Shown in pieces: positions 42,719 through 51,442 of a stretch of DNA of 64,000 nucleotides; within the stretch, counting starts at the first letter, position 1, and each line of letters opens with the position of its first letter. The position numbers and the translations under genes are program-made. This DNA is from an uncultured Pseudomonadales bacterium (GTDB lineage Bacteria > Pseudomonadota > Gammaproteobacteria > Pseudomonadales > Azotimanducaceae): assembly GCA_951813515.1 (NCBI GenBank), contig OX638346.1:2969617-3033616 (forward strand), read 5' to 3'. The notes under the pieces are model-generated. The model ran no database searches. It saw only the letters and a program-made list of their open reading frames with translations, and was not told the origin of the DNA.

Positions 42719-45151
42719 TCATGCTCGCAGCCGTGTGTTGTCGGGATCCCACGGACTTTCCTGCACGACGCGTGCGGGGTAGCTCTCGCCAAGAATCTCG
42801 ATGTCGACCGCCGAACCGACCTCGGCAAGCTCCGGGTGGACCATTGCCAGGGCGAGAGACTGCTCCAGACGGAAGCCGTAGTTGCCGCTGGTTGCCCTGC
42901 CGATCATCCGCCCGTCGACGTAGAGCGGGTTGTTGCCGATGGGGTCGGCATCCTCGGGACCGTCCACCGCCAGGGTGACGAAGCAGTTGGCGAACCCGCG
43001 CTGGTGCCATTCGAGGAGTCCGGTGCGACCCGTGAAGTTGCCTTTGTCGAGGTTCACGAAACGGTCGAGGCCGGACTCGAGCGCGGCATACTCGATGGAC
43101 AACTCCGTCCCGATCATCCGGTAGGATTTCTCGACGCGAAGCGAGTCCATCGCGCGGATGCCGAACGGTTTGAGGCCGAGCTCGGTGCCGGCGTCCATCA
43201 GCGCGTCGAAGATGGTGTTCTGGTACTCCATGCCGTGGTGGATCTCCCAGCCCAGTTCTCCCACGAAATTGAGCCGCATGAGCTTCACCGGAGCGAGGCC
43301 GATAGTGGCGTCCTTGCCGGTCAGCCAGCGGAACGCGGCATTGCCGAGGTCAGTGTCGCAGACGCGCGACAGGAGTTCTCGGGATTTTGGTCCGGCGATG
43401 ACCAGCACGCCCATCGCGGCCGTGAGGTTCTCGAACCTGACCGAGCCGTCGGTCGGCATCTGGCGCCGCAGCCAGTCGTGATCCAGCCGCTGGAACGCCC
43501 CGGCCGACACCAGGTAGAAGCGATCCGCCGCTTCCCGGTGGATGGTGAACTCGGAGTGCACGCCGCCGAGCGTGTTGAGCGCGTGGCACAGGCCGATACG
43601 TCCCGTCCTCGGCAGGCGATTGGCTACGAAACCGTCCAGAAACGCCGCAGCGCCCGGACCGCTGACACGGGCCTTGGCGAAGGCGGTCATGTCCAACAGG
43701 CCGACGTTGTCGCGGACGTTGCGGCACTCCTCGCCGACGGCTTCGAACCAGCGCGACCGGCGGAACGACCAGTGGTCTTCCTGCGCGATACCATCGGGGG
43801 CGAACCAGTTGGGCCGCTCCCAGCCGAACTTCTGCCCGAACACGGCGCCCAGGTCTTGCATTCGCCCGTGGCAGGGTGCGGTGCGCAGCGGGCGCCCCGC
43901 GGGCCGTTCCTCGTCGGGATAGTGCACCGTGAAGACGTTGGCGTAGGCTTCCTCGTTCTTCGCCCTGAGGTAGGCGCCGGTGGCGTAGTCGCCGAAGCGG
44001 CGCGGGTCGACGCCGAGCATGTCGATGGTGGGCTCGCCTTCGACGATCCACTCGGCGAGCTGCCAGCCTGCGCCGGCCGCTGCGGTGATGCCGAAACTGT
44101 GGCCCTCGTTGAGCCAGAAATTGCGCTTGTCCCAGGCGGGGCCGACGATGGGGCTGCCGTCCGGCGTGTAGGCGATGGCGCCGTTGTAGACGCGCTTGAC
44201 GCCCAGCTCCGCGAACACGGGCACGCGGCGGATCGCGGACTCTATGTGCGGCGCAAGGCGGTCGATGTCGTCGTTGAAGAGCTCATATTCGCTCTCCGGA
44301 TCGGGACCGTCCAGGTAGCAGGCCGGAGCGCCCTCCTCGTACGGGCCGAGCAGCAGGCCGCCAGCTTCTTCGCGCATGTACCAGGAGCCGTCGGACTCGC
44401 GCAGCACACTCAACTCGGGCAGGCCCTGCTCATGCCGGGCGAGGATCTCCGGGTGCGTCTCGGTAACGATGTACTGATGCTGTACGGGCAGCACGGGGAT
44501 GTCGAGGCCGATCATGGCGCCGGTGCGGCGCGCGAAGTTGCCCGTCGCCGATACCACGTGCTCGGCGATCCAGTCGCCCTTGTCGGTGCGTACGAGCCAC
44601 TCGCCTCCGGGGTTCTCTTCGATCCCGATGACGCAGGTCTGGCGATGGATCGAGGCGCCCCGGAGGCGGGCGCGGCGTGCCAGGGCCTGGGTGAGATCGG
44701 CCGGCTGCACGTAGCCATCATCGGGGTGGCGTATCGCGCCGATGAGTCCGTCGGTGACCGCCAGGGGCCAGATGTCGTGCACTTCGTCGGGTGTAAGGAA
44801 CTCGACGTTGACGCCAATGGTGCGGGCGACGCCCGCATACTGACGGTATTCGTCCATGCGGTCGTGCGTCATCGCGAGGCGGATGTTGCCGACCGTGCGC
44901 AGGCCCAGGTCCGAGTCGGTTTCCTCCTCGAGCCGGCGGTAGTGGTTGACCGAGTACTTGTGGATCTGGCCCACGGAGTAGCTCATGTTGAACAACGGCA
45001 GGAGGCCCGCCGCGTGCCAGGTGGAACCGGATGTCAGTTCCTTGCGTTCGAGCAGCGCCACGTCCAGCCAGCCCTTCGCCGCGAGGTGGTAGAGGGTTGC
45101 GACACCGACGACACCGCCGCCGATGACCACCACGCGGGCATGTTGTGCCAT
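42719..45151 (-). CDS. Dimethylglycine-dehydrogenase-like flavoprotein, paralogue 3
   Basis: The 810-residue protein has the FAD motif VVVIGGGVVGVATLYHL at residues 7-23, GSTWHAAG with His46 as probable covalent-FAD site, and a GcvT-like THF-binding C-terminal half (LNFVGELGWEIH). It starts one base after the stop of the 2-oxoglutarate oxygenase gene and is followed after 47 bp by the MttB-type gene. The direct product of a betaine methyltransferase would be dimethylglycine, so this paralogue is the best candidate for true dimethylglycine dehydrogenase. Confidence 0.9.
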   Translation of the reverse strand: MAQHARVVVIGGGVVGVATLYHLAAKGWLDVALLERKELTSGSTWHAAGLLPLFNMSYSVGQIHKYSVNHYRRLEEETDSDLGLRTVGNIRLAMTHDRMDEYRQYAGVARTIGVNVEFLTPDEVHDIWPLAVTDGLIGAIRHPDDGYVQPADLTQALARRARLRGASIHRQTCVIGIEENPGGEWLVRTDKGDWIAEHVVSATGNFARRTGAMIGLDIPVLPVQHQYIVTETHPEILARHEQGLPELSVLRESDGSWYMREEAGGLLLGPYEEGAPACYLDGPDPESEYELFNDDIDRLAPHIESAIRRVPVFAELGVKRVYNGAIAYTPDGSPIVGPAWDKRNFWLNEGHSFGITAAAGAGWQLAEWIVEGEPTIDMLGVDPRRFGDYATGAYLRAKNEEAYANVFTVHYPDEERPAGRPLRTAPCHGRMQDLGAVFGQKFGWERPNWFAPDGIAQEDHWSFRRSRWFEAVGEECRNVRDNVGLLDMTAFAKARVSGPGAAAFLDGFVANRLPRTGRIGLCHALNTLGGVHSEFTIHREAADRFYLVSAGAFQRLDHDWLRRQMPTDGSVRFENLTAAMGVLVIAGPKSRELLSRVCDTDLGNAAFRWLTGKDATIGLAPVKLMRLNFVGELGWEIHHGMEYQNTIFDALMDAGTELGLKPFGIRAMDSLRVEKSYRMIGTELSIEYAALESGLDRFVNLDKGNFTGRTGLLEWHQRGFANCFVTLAVDGPEDADPIGNNPLYVDGRMIGRATSGNYGFRLEQSLALAMVHPELAEVGSAVDIEILGESYPARVVQESPWDPDNTRLRA

Positions 45152-45982
45152 TTACGGTTCTCCCTGGACTCGGGGTGCCCGGAACCAGCGCCACATCTGG
45201 GCTCGCGCCGCGCCGTCCACGTTCGGTGCGCCGCGGCCGGCGCGGTGGTCCGGCTCCCACACCGAGCGGGTATCGACGCCGAGGCGTGTTCGGCCCGACG
45301 CATCGCTAACACCGGCGTGTAGGTGTGCAGCCGAAAAGCCTAGCAGTTGACCGGGTTCGATGAGCACGGACACCCCCGGCTCGAAGGGGCGCCTGCAGGC
45401 CACGGGAAGGAGCGGATAGTCATCCTGGGTGGCCTTCCTGAATGCTTCGAAAGTCCATTCGCCGCTGTTGTTCGCGGTGGGTTGGCGAAACGCGTCGGGC
45501 CAGAGCAGCATAGTGCTGCTCCTGGCCAGTGGATACAGCGGCAGCCACCAGTTGACTTGCGCCATGATGCCGGATCCCCAGGTGTCCCGGTGAGGAGGCA
45601 CCGTCTGCAGGCGCCGGTGGTCGATATCGTCCCGCGACGGCACCAGGCGCAACCTGATCTGGTCGAGCCAAGTCCTGTCTCGCTGGTAACCGATCACCGC
45701 CAGCGCGTCCCACCAGTGCCGGGCGACGGCCGCGTCCGTGGCGACCGCCGCGCGCGCCTGCATCGCCAGGCGGCGAAAGGTCGGCGCAGACAGGTGGCGC
45801 TCGGCGAGGCCCGGTTGCTCCGTCTCGAATGTTGCCGTGAGGATGGCCCGCACCCGGTCCACCAGACGGGTCACGGGACGCAGGCCGTCAAAGATCACCA
45901 ACGCGCCGTCGAACAGCGCTTCGCTCAAGGCCCGGGACGATGTCCCTGGCTCCCAACGTTCGAATGTCACGGCCGTGTTCAC
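45152..45982 (-). CDS. Fe(II)/2-oxoglutarate-type oxygenase within the betaine operon
   Basis: The 276-residue protein shows a plausible metal triad, His131-x-Asp133 in VPPHRDTWGSG and His222 in AAHLHAGVSDASGRTRLG, with Arg231 or Arg233 available for 2-oxoglutarate. Between them lies the core-strand segment VNWWLPLYPL. It does not closely match named families that I recognise. Its gene abuts the flavoprotein gene (no gap) and follows the folate-fusion gene by 18 bp, so it is an integral operon member. It might hydroxylate or demethylate a substrate feeding the pathway, but this is inference from position. Confidence 0.7.
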   Translation of the reverse strand: MNTAVTFERWEPGTSSRALSEALFDGALVIFDGLRPVTRLVDRVRAILTATFETEQPGLAERHLSAPTFRRLAMQARAAVATDAAVARHWWDALAVIGYQRDRTWLDQIRLRLVPSRDDIDHRRLQTVPPHRDTWGSGIMAQVNWWLPLYPLARSSTMLLWPDAFRQPTANNSGEWTFEAFRKATQDDYPLLPVACRRPFEPGVSVLIEPGQLLGFSAAHLHAGVSDASGRTRLGVDTRSVWEPDHRAGRGAPNVDGAARAQMWRWFRAPRVQGEP

Positions 45983-46000
45983 GCTGCGAAACCGGCGCAG

Positions 46001-48601
46001 CTACAGTCCGATGACGCGCCCGTCCGGGTCAACCCCGACATCCAGGGCGGCGGGGCGGCGCGGCAATCCCGGCATCGTCATGATGTCTCCGCAGATGACG
46101 ACGACGAATCCGGCGCCGGCCGCGAGCCGCGCCTCCCGTACCGGGAGCACGTGGCCTTCGGGTGCGCCCATGGCCTTCGGATCTGCGGAGAAGCTGTACT
46201 GCGTCTTGGCGATACAAACCGGGAGATGGCCATAGCCAAGCTCTTGGAACGCATCGAGCTGGTTTGCGGCGATGGAACTCACCGATATTCCGGAAGCGCC
46301 GTAGACACCGGTTGCAATCGCCTCGATCTTGTCTCGCAGGGGCATTTCATCAGGGTAGAGTAATTCGACGGTCGGCTGGGAACTGTCATTGAGCCTGTCG
46401 AGCACAGCACGGGCCAGGGCGGTGGCCCCGGCGCCGCCGTTCCTCCAGTGGGTGGCATCGGCGGCGGCAACGCCGTGTTCTTTTGCAATCGCGTGAATGG
46501 CGGCGATCTCGTCTTCGCTATCCGTGTCAAAACGGTTGATCGCAATCACGGGCTCTAGGCCGAACCTCTTGAGGTTTGCGATATGGCGTGCGAGGTTCGG
46601 CGCCCCGGCGCGAACCGCCGCCACATCCGGTTGATCAAGGTCGCGTTGCCCGGTACCGCCGTGCAGCTTGAGAGCCCGAACGGTGCATACCAGCACCGCA
46701 GCATCGGGACGCAGGCCGGATTGGCGGCACTTGATGTCGAGGAACTTCTCCGCCCCGAGGTCCGCACCGAAACCCGCCTCGGTCACCACTACGTCGGACA
46801 GCCCGAGGGCGGTGCGCGTTGCGATGACCGAGTTGCAGCCGTGGGCGATATTGGCGAAGGGACCGCCATGAATGAAGGCGAGGTTGCCTTCGAGGGTTTG
46901 CACGATGTTCGGTTGCAGGGCATCGCTCAGCAGGGCGGCCATCGCCCCGTCGACGCCGAGGTCCCTGGCAGTGACCGGTTTGCCGTCCCGGCTGCGGGCG
47001 ACGACGATGCGGCCGAGGCGCTGCTGCAGGTCTTGCCGGTCGCTCGCAAGGCAAAGCACGGCCATGACTTCGGACGCGGCGGTGATATCGAAGCCGCCGG
47101 AACGGTGGGCGCCGCGGCCGAGATTGAGTTCCACCTCGCGCAACGCGCGGTCGTTCAGGTCCATGACGCGGCGCCAGGAGATCGTCTCCGGGTCGATGTC
47201 GAGCGGGTTTTTCCAGTAGAGGTGACTGTCGACAACGGCGGCGAGCAGGTTGTTCGCCGCCGAGACGGCGTGCATGTCCCCATTGAAATGGAGGTTGATA
47301 TCCGTCTCCGGCATGACCCGGGCCCGGCCGCCGCCGGTCGCGCCGCCCTTCATTCCGAAACAGGGGCCGAGTGAAGGTTCCCGCAGACAGGCCGTGGCAC
47401 GCACGCCGAGCAGGTTGAGCGCATCGGTGAGCCCGATGCTGGTGGTGGTCTTGCCTTCGCCGGCCGCGGTCGGCGAGATGGCGGTGACCAGCACCAGTTT
47501 GCCATCCGGCCGTCCTGCCCGACCGCCTTCTGCGAGCGCCAGCTTCGCCTTGTAGTGCCCGTAGGGGGTCAGGAGATTTGCGCCGATGCCGAGACGTGCT
47601 TCGGCGAGGGGAATGATGGGGTGCAGCGGCCCGCTGCCGGGTGTTGCGCGTGACACGTCATCGGCAACTCTGCGGTCCACCTTGAGGGCGGTGGCGTGGG
47701 AACCGGCAACGCCTCTCGTGGTCGACCCGTTGGCGCTTAGCCAGCGGGACGTTCGGGGCAGCCCGCCAAAGGTGAACAGGTGAATCCCGGCGAGGGTCGT
47801 GCCGGGCGACTCCACGCGGTATTGCGCCAGTCCCTGCAGGACGTCGTCCGGGGACCAACTCTTCAACAGCCGGATCACGCTGGGTTGCCGGGTGAGCGCG
47901 CGCGCGGATGCGCGTACGCCGCAGCGGGCGGCATAGGCCAGCAGCGTTCGTAGCCGGGCCGGGCCGGGCAGGCCGATATAGACCGGCAGCGGGCAGCCCC
48001 GGTCTCGCATCGCTCGTAGCCACGCGATGGCGGGCGCCGACGCAAACGTGAACTGCGTGACTATCCACATTTCGGATCCGGTTGCGTTGGCGTAGTCGAT
48101 CTTGTGCGACAGGGCGGCTTCGAGTTCTCCCCGTGCCGCCAGGGGATGTCCTTCCGGGTAGGCGGTGACACCGAGACGCCGCAAGCCGTGCTCGACGAGC
48201 TTGCCGGAATCGAGCACATCGAGGGTGTCCTGGTAGGGGCCTGCCGCACGCGTGTGGTCTCCGGCCACCAGCAACAGTTCGTCCACGCCAGCCTCGGCGA
48301 GTTTGCCCAGCCGGTCGTCCAGTTGCTCGGCGCTCTTCATCAACCTCGCGGGCAGGTGCGGGACCGGCAACATGCCTTCTGCGCTGAGGCGCTGGCAGGC
48401 GGCCATGGTCTCGCGCCAGGCGACGCCGGGAACGGACGGGATATAGACGCGCGTTCCGCGGCACAGGTAGTCCGTGAGCGGGCCCGTCGATACGAGTTGG
48501 CGCGGCGAGAGTTCTACCGAGGCGTGCCGGACCAGCTCTCGCTGGGAGTCCAACACATCTATGGCATTGAGGGCGTTGGTGCTGTCAGGCAGTGCATCCA
48601 T
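46001..48601 (-). CDS. Fused methylenetetrahydrofolate reductase and formate-tetrahydrofolate ligase
   Basis: The 866-residue protein joins two folate enzymes. Residues about 15-300 are MTHFR-like ([17 protein letters not shown], then ELLLVAGDH and [12 protein letters not shown]), the FAD TIM barrel interconverting methyl- and methylene-THF. Residues about 320-866 form a complete formate-THF ligase, with P-loop [10 protein letters not shown] at 377-386, the stretch [19 protein letters not shown], and the C-terminal [22 protein letters not shown] 48601 lies five bases after the upstream gcvT-like stop. The frame is continuous through the join. In the catabolic direction it would oxidise methyl-THF and, after formyl-THF is made, release formate with ATP gain. 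A cyclohydrolase/dehydrogenase step must be encoded elsewhere. Confidence 0.9.
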   Translation of the reverse strand: MDALPDSTNALNAIDVLDSQRELVRHASVELSPRQLVSTGPLTDYLCRGTRVYIPSVPGVAWRETMAACQRLSAEGMLPVPHLPARLMKSAEQLDDRLGKLAEAGVDELLLVAGDHTRAAGPYQDTLDVLDSGKLVEHGLRRLGVTAYPEGHPLAARGELEAALSHKIDYANATGSEMWIVTQFTFASAPAIAWLRAMRDRGCPLPVYIGLPGPARLRTLLAYAARCGVRASARALTRQPSVIRLLKSWSPDDVLQGLAQYRVESPGTTLAGIHLFTFGGLPRTSRWLSANGSTTRGVAGSHATALKVDRRVADDVSRATPGSGPLHPIIPLAEARLGIGANLLTPYGHYKAKLALAEGGRAGRPDGKLVLVTAISPTAAGEGKTTTSIGLTDALNLLGVRATACLREPSLGPCFGMKGGATGGGRARVMPETDINLHFNGDMHAVSAANNLLAAVVDSHLYWKNPLDIDPETISWRRVMDLNDRALREVELNLGRGAHRSGGFDITAASEVMAVLCLASDRQDLQQRLGRIVVARSRDGKPVTARDLGVDGAMAALLSDALQPNIVQTLEGNLAFIHGGPFANIAHGCNSVIATRTALGLSDVVVTEAGFGADLGAEKFLDIKCRQSGLRPDAAVLVCTVRALKLHGGTGQRDLDQPDVAAVRAGAPNLARHIANLKRFGLEPVIAINRFDTDSEDEIAAIHAIAKEHGVAAADATHWRNGGAGATALARAVLDRLNDSSQPTVELLYPDEMPLRDKIEAIATGVYGASGISVSSIAANQLDAFQELGYGHLPVCIAKTQYSFSADPKAMGAPEGHVLPVREARLAAGAGFVVVICGDIMTMPGLPRRPAALDVGVDPDGRVIGL

Positions 48602-48606
48602 GGCGT

Positions 48607-49953
48607 TCAGTCGGCGCTGTCCCGGCCACGGCCGCGAACGACTTCCCGGATATTCGGATTCACAGACGGCCGGAACGGCACGTCCACCACCTCGCCGGCC
48701 ACGGGTTCGCCGGGGCGTTCGGCGTACTCGGCGGGCAGGCTGACGCTCAGCCGGGTACCAACGTCGCGCATTTCCCACGGGACGTAGGCCAGCGCGATGT
48801 TGGTCTCGAGTTCCGGTGAGAACCACGGCGAGGTGACGTAGCCCATGGGGTCGTCCCCGTCGCTCGGGGCGATGAGCCAGAAGTCGTTGGCATAGTCCGT
48901 CACCGGTCGACCTCCGAAGACGATGCCGACAAGCACGTTGCGGAACGGGGGAGAACCGGCGTCGATGGCGCGCCGCGCCGCTTCGAGCGCCTGTTTGCCG
49001 ACATAGTCCGCCTGCTTCCGTCGCGGCACCTGGTAACCGAGATTGCACTGGAAGGGCAGGGTCTCGTGGTCGAGGTCCTGGCCCCAGGACAGGATGCCGG
49101 CGGCGATGCGTCGGTGATGCGCCGGAGCCGTGACCATAAGCTGATGCCGCTCGCCCGCCTCGAGCACGCCCTCCCAGAGGTCTTCCGCGTAGAGCGTGGC
49201 GTCCTTTAGATAGATCTCGTAACCCTTCTCGCCGGTGAACCCGGTTTGCGAGACGATGACATCGCGACCGTTCACCTGCCCTTCCATCAGCCCGTAGTAG
49301 GGGATGTCGCGAACGCGCTCGCCGAAGAGATCCACCATCAGCGCCTCCGACTTCGGACCCTGGATCTGCACCGGCGCGACGTCGATCTCGGCGATGGAGA
49401 CATCGCAGCGCAGTCCCAGGTTGACGCCTCTCAGCCACATCTCGATGTCGCTGTCGGCGAGCGAGAACCAGAACTCGTCCTCGGCCACGCGCAGGAGCAC
49501 GGGGTCGTTCAGTACGCCGCCCTCTTCGTTGCACAGGATGACGTACTTGGCGTGCATGGGCGCGATGCGTGTGGCGTCGCGGGTGATCACGTGGTTGACG
49601 AACTTCTCGGCGTCCGGTCCCTTGACCTGGATCTGCCGCTCCACCGCCACGTTCCAGAGCGTCACGTGGTTGACCAGGGCGTCGTATTCCACCATCGCGC
49701 CGCCGTCTTCGGGGCGCACGTACCCACGCGGGTGATAGACGCGGTTGTAGACCGTCGCCCGCCAGCAACCGGCTTCCATGGAAAGGTGCCAGTAGGGTGA
49801 CTTCCGCACCCGGGTCGAGATGAGCAGTCCGACCGGGGTGGGGCCGGACTGACGCAGGTTGATGGGAACTTTCCGGTCCGACTGGTCGACGCTCAAGCAT
49901 TGGCGCAGGTCGGAGTACCGAACGGCTCCGTTGTCGCTGGTGTCCGTGGTCAT
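48607..49953 (-). CDS. GcvT/DmdA-like tetrahydrofolate-dependent methyltransferase
   Basis: The 448-residue protein belongs to the aminomethyltransferase-fold family that includes glycine cleavage T protein, DmdA and THF-dependent O-demethylases. Landmarks are [62 protein letters not shown] and [20 protein letters not shown] 49953 is preceded by a strong GGGGGGAG ribosome-binding site. It heads the operon leading to the MttB-type gene and probably transfers a methyl or methylene unit from an N-, S- or O-methylated compound to THF. It is longer than classic GcvT or DmdA, so the exact substrate remains open. Confidence 0.85.
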   Translation of the reverse strand: MTTDTSDNGAVRYSDLRQCLSVDQSDRKVPINLRQSGPTPVGLLISTRVRKSPYWHLSMEAGCWRATVYNRVYHPRGYVRPEDGGAMVEYDALVNHVTLWNVAVERQIQVKGPDAEKFVNHVITRDATRIAPMHAKYVILCNEEGGVLNDPVLLRVAEDEFWFSLADSDIEMWLRGVNLGLRCDVSIAEIDVAPVQIQGPKSEALMVDLFGERVRDIPYYGLMEGQVNGRDVIVSQTGFTGEKGYEIYLKDATLYAEDLWEGVLEAGERHQLMVTAPAHHRRIAAGILSWGQDLDHETLPFQCNLGYQVPRRKQADYVGKQALEAARRAIDAGSPPFRNVLVGIVFGGRPVTDYANDFWLIAPSDGDDPMGYVTSPWFSPELETNIALAYVPWEMRDVGTRLSVSLPAEYAERPGEPVAGEVVDVPFRPSVNPNIREVVRGRGRDSAD

Positions 49954-50058
49954 CTGGCTCCCCCCTGGGCGGAATTCGAGGCTGCCGTTTGGGGCCATCA
50001 TCCACTGGCGGCATCGGCGGCAGATTGCCTGAACTCGCTCATCGCATTTCAGTCAAAG

Positions 50059-50226
50059 GCGACATTGAGTAGTCGAGAAACGACGACGCGACAAGGCCGC
50101 TCCTTCCGGCTGATTTCGCGTGGGTACGCGCCGCGTGTCGAAGGGCCCTTTTCGATGGCAGATGGAATGGTTAATTCGTGTGGAATGACCCCCATAACAG
50201 GCGACATTGAATAGTCGAAAAGCGAC
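50059..50226. promoter_or_regulatory. Two 26-bp direct repeats with inverted half-sites upstream of the gcvT-like operon
   Basis: Boxes at 50059-50084 and 50201-50226 match at 23 of 26 positions. Each contains GTCG-N5-CGAC (50072-50084 and 50214-50226). They lie 142 bp apart in the 300-bp gap between the operon start and the AraC-family regulator gene. They look like paired operator sites, plausibly for that regulator. The gap contains no gene. Confidence 0.55.
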
Positions 50227-50255
50227 ACGCCGAAGCGGGACGCATCATGCCTGTT

Positions 50256-51236
50256 TCAGGGTGCTGGACGACGCTCGTCGGTGGGCCGTTTCCCATACTT
50301 CGCGAGGTAGGACTTGCCGAACCGCGCCGCGGTCGAGAACCCGCAGCGGGAGGCGATTTCGGTGACCGACATGCTGGTCTGCAGCAACAGCAGGCGACCC
50401 TGGTTCAATCGCAGGTCCAGGTAGTAGCGGGACGGCGTGCAATTCAGGTGTTCGTGAAACAGGCGCTCCAGTTGGCGCGGCGAGATGTCGGTGTATTCGG
50501 CCACCTCGCCGAGGGTGAGCGGCTCCTCGATGTTGGCTTCCATCAGCGCCACGGCGTCGACCAGCCTCTGCTGGTTCACGGCGCCGAGCTGATACTGCAG
50601 CGGCGTTCGCTGCATGTCGTTCTCGGTGCGCACCCGCTCGAGGAGAATCTGCTCCGAGATGGCACGCGCCAACTGCTGTCCGTGGGCAGCGCCGACCAGG
50701 TTCAGCATGAGATCGATGGAACTGATGCCGCCGGAGCAGGTGTATCGGTCGCGGTCGACTTCGAACAGCCGGGACGACACCTGTACACGTGGGAATTGCT
50801 CGCGCAGGCTGGACAGGTTTTCCCAATGGATCGCGCAGCGGTATCCGTCCAGCAGGCCGGCGGCGGCGAGGAAGTGCGCGCCGGTGCAAAGGGCGCCCAA
50901 GGGGACGCGCTTGGCGAAACCGCGTAGCGTGTCGAGCAGAACCCGGCTGCAGTGCCGTTCGCAGTGGTAGCCGCCGCAGACGAACAGCATGTCCACTCGG
51001 TCGAGGGAATCTGCGTCCCCATCCGGCACGAGCCGAAGCCCGTCGCTCGATGGCACGGGCTCGCCGTCGAGGGTCAGACAGGTCCAGCGATAGAGCTGGC
51101 GCTCGCTCATCCGGTTGGCCATGCGCAACACGGCGATCGCGCTGGTGAGCGTGACGATCGTGTAGTCCCGCGTCATCAGGAACGCGATGCTCGCTGGCTC
51201 GTCACGACGCCCGCCGGGTGGCATGCCGTCACTCAT
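50256..51236 (-). CDS. GlxA/GbdR-like AraC-family transcriptional regulator
   Basis: The 326-residue protein (ATG 51236) has an N-terminal DJ-1/PfpI-like ligand-binding domain (IAFLMTRDYTIVTLTSAIAV at the start; GALCTGAHFLAAAGLLDG at about 110-127). A C-terminal AraC double helix-turn-helix follows (TLGEVAEYTDISPRQLERLF, then LLLLQTSMSVTEIASRCGFS). This architecture is that of GbdR, SouR and CdhR, the activators that sense glycine betaine/dimethylglycine, sarcosine or carnitine in Pseudomonas. Its place directly upstream of the betaine operon and next to repeated operator-like boxes supports a GbdR/SouR-like role. The inducer is inferred, not shown. Confidence 0.88.
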   Translation of the reverse strand: MSDGMPPGGRRDEPASIAFLMTRDYTIVTLTSAIAVLRMANRMSERQLYRWTCLTLDGEPVPSSDGLRLVPDGDADSLDRVDMLFVCGGYHCERHCSRVLLDTLRGFAKRVPLGALCTGAHFLAAAGLLDGYRCAIHWENLSSLREQFPRVQVSSRLFEVDRDRYTCSGGISSIDLMLNLVGAAHGQQLARAISEQILLERVRTENDMQRTPLQYQLGAVNQQRLVDAVALMEANIEEPLTLGEVAEYTDISPRQLERLFHEHLNCTPSRYYLDLRLNQGRLLLLQTSMSVTEIASRCGFSTAARFGKSYLAKYGKRPTDERRPAP

Positions 51237-51442
51237 GACTGTTTCGACCGTCGCTTTTTCACAATTGTCCCCGAGTTTCGCGCTTTCGTTCCCGGTACAC
51301 AATAATCTGGTCGGGATCGCCCCTTTTCTTGGCCTTGATCACACACCTTGAACCATTGCAATGAGACGCTGCTAGTAGTAGTAATCTGCTTTGGTAGCAA
51401 TGGTAATGGGCTCATCCCGGAGTTCGGAGAGGAAACTGCTCG

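Noticed and set aside
42665..45322. Plus-strand open frame of 885 codons opposite the third flavoprotein gene
   Set aside because: It is an antisense shadow. The minus strand carries the conserved enzyme and fits the operon.
46001..50014. A single 1337-codon minus-strand frame
   Set aside because: Only the part from 48601 downward is conserved (MTHFR-FTHFS). The upstream part is an out-of-frame reading of the gcvT-like gene, which has its own start at 49953.
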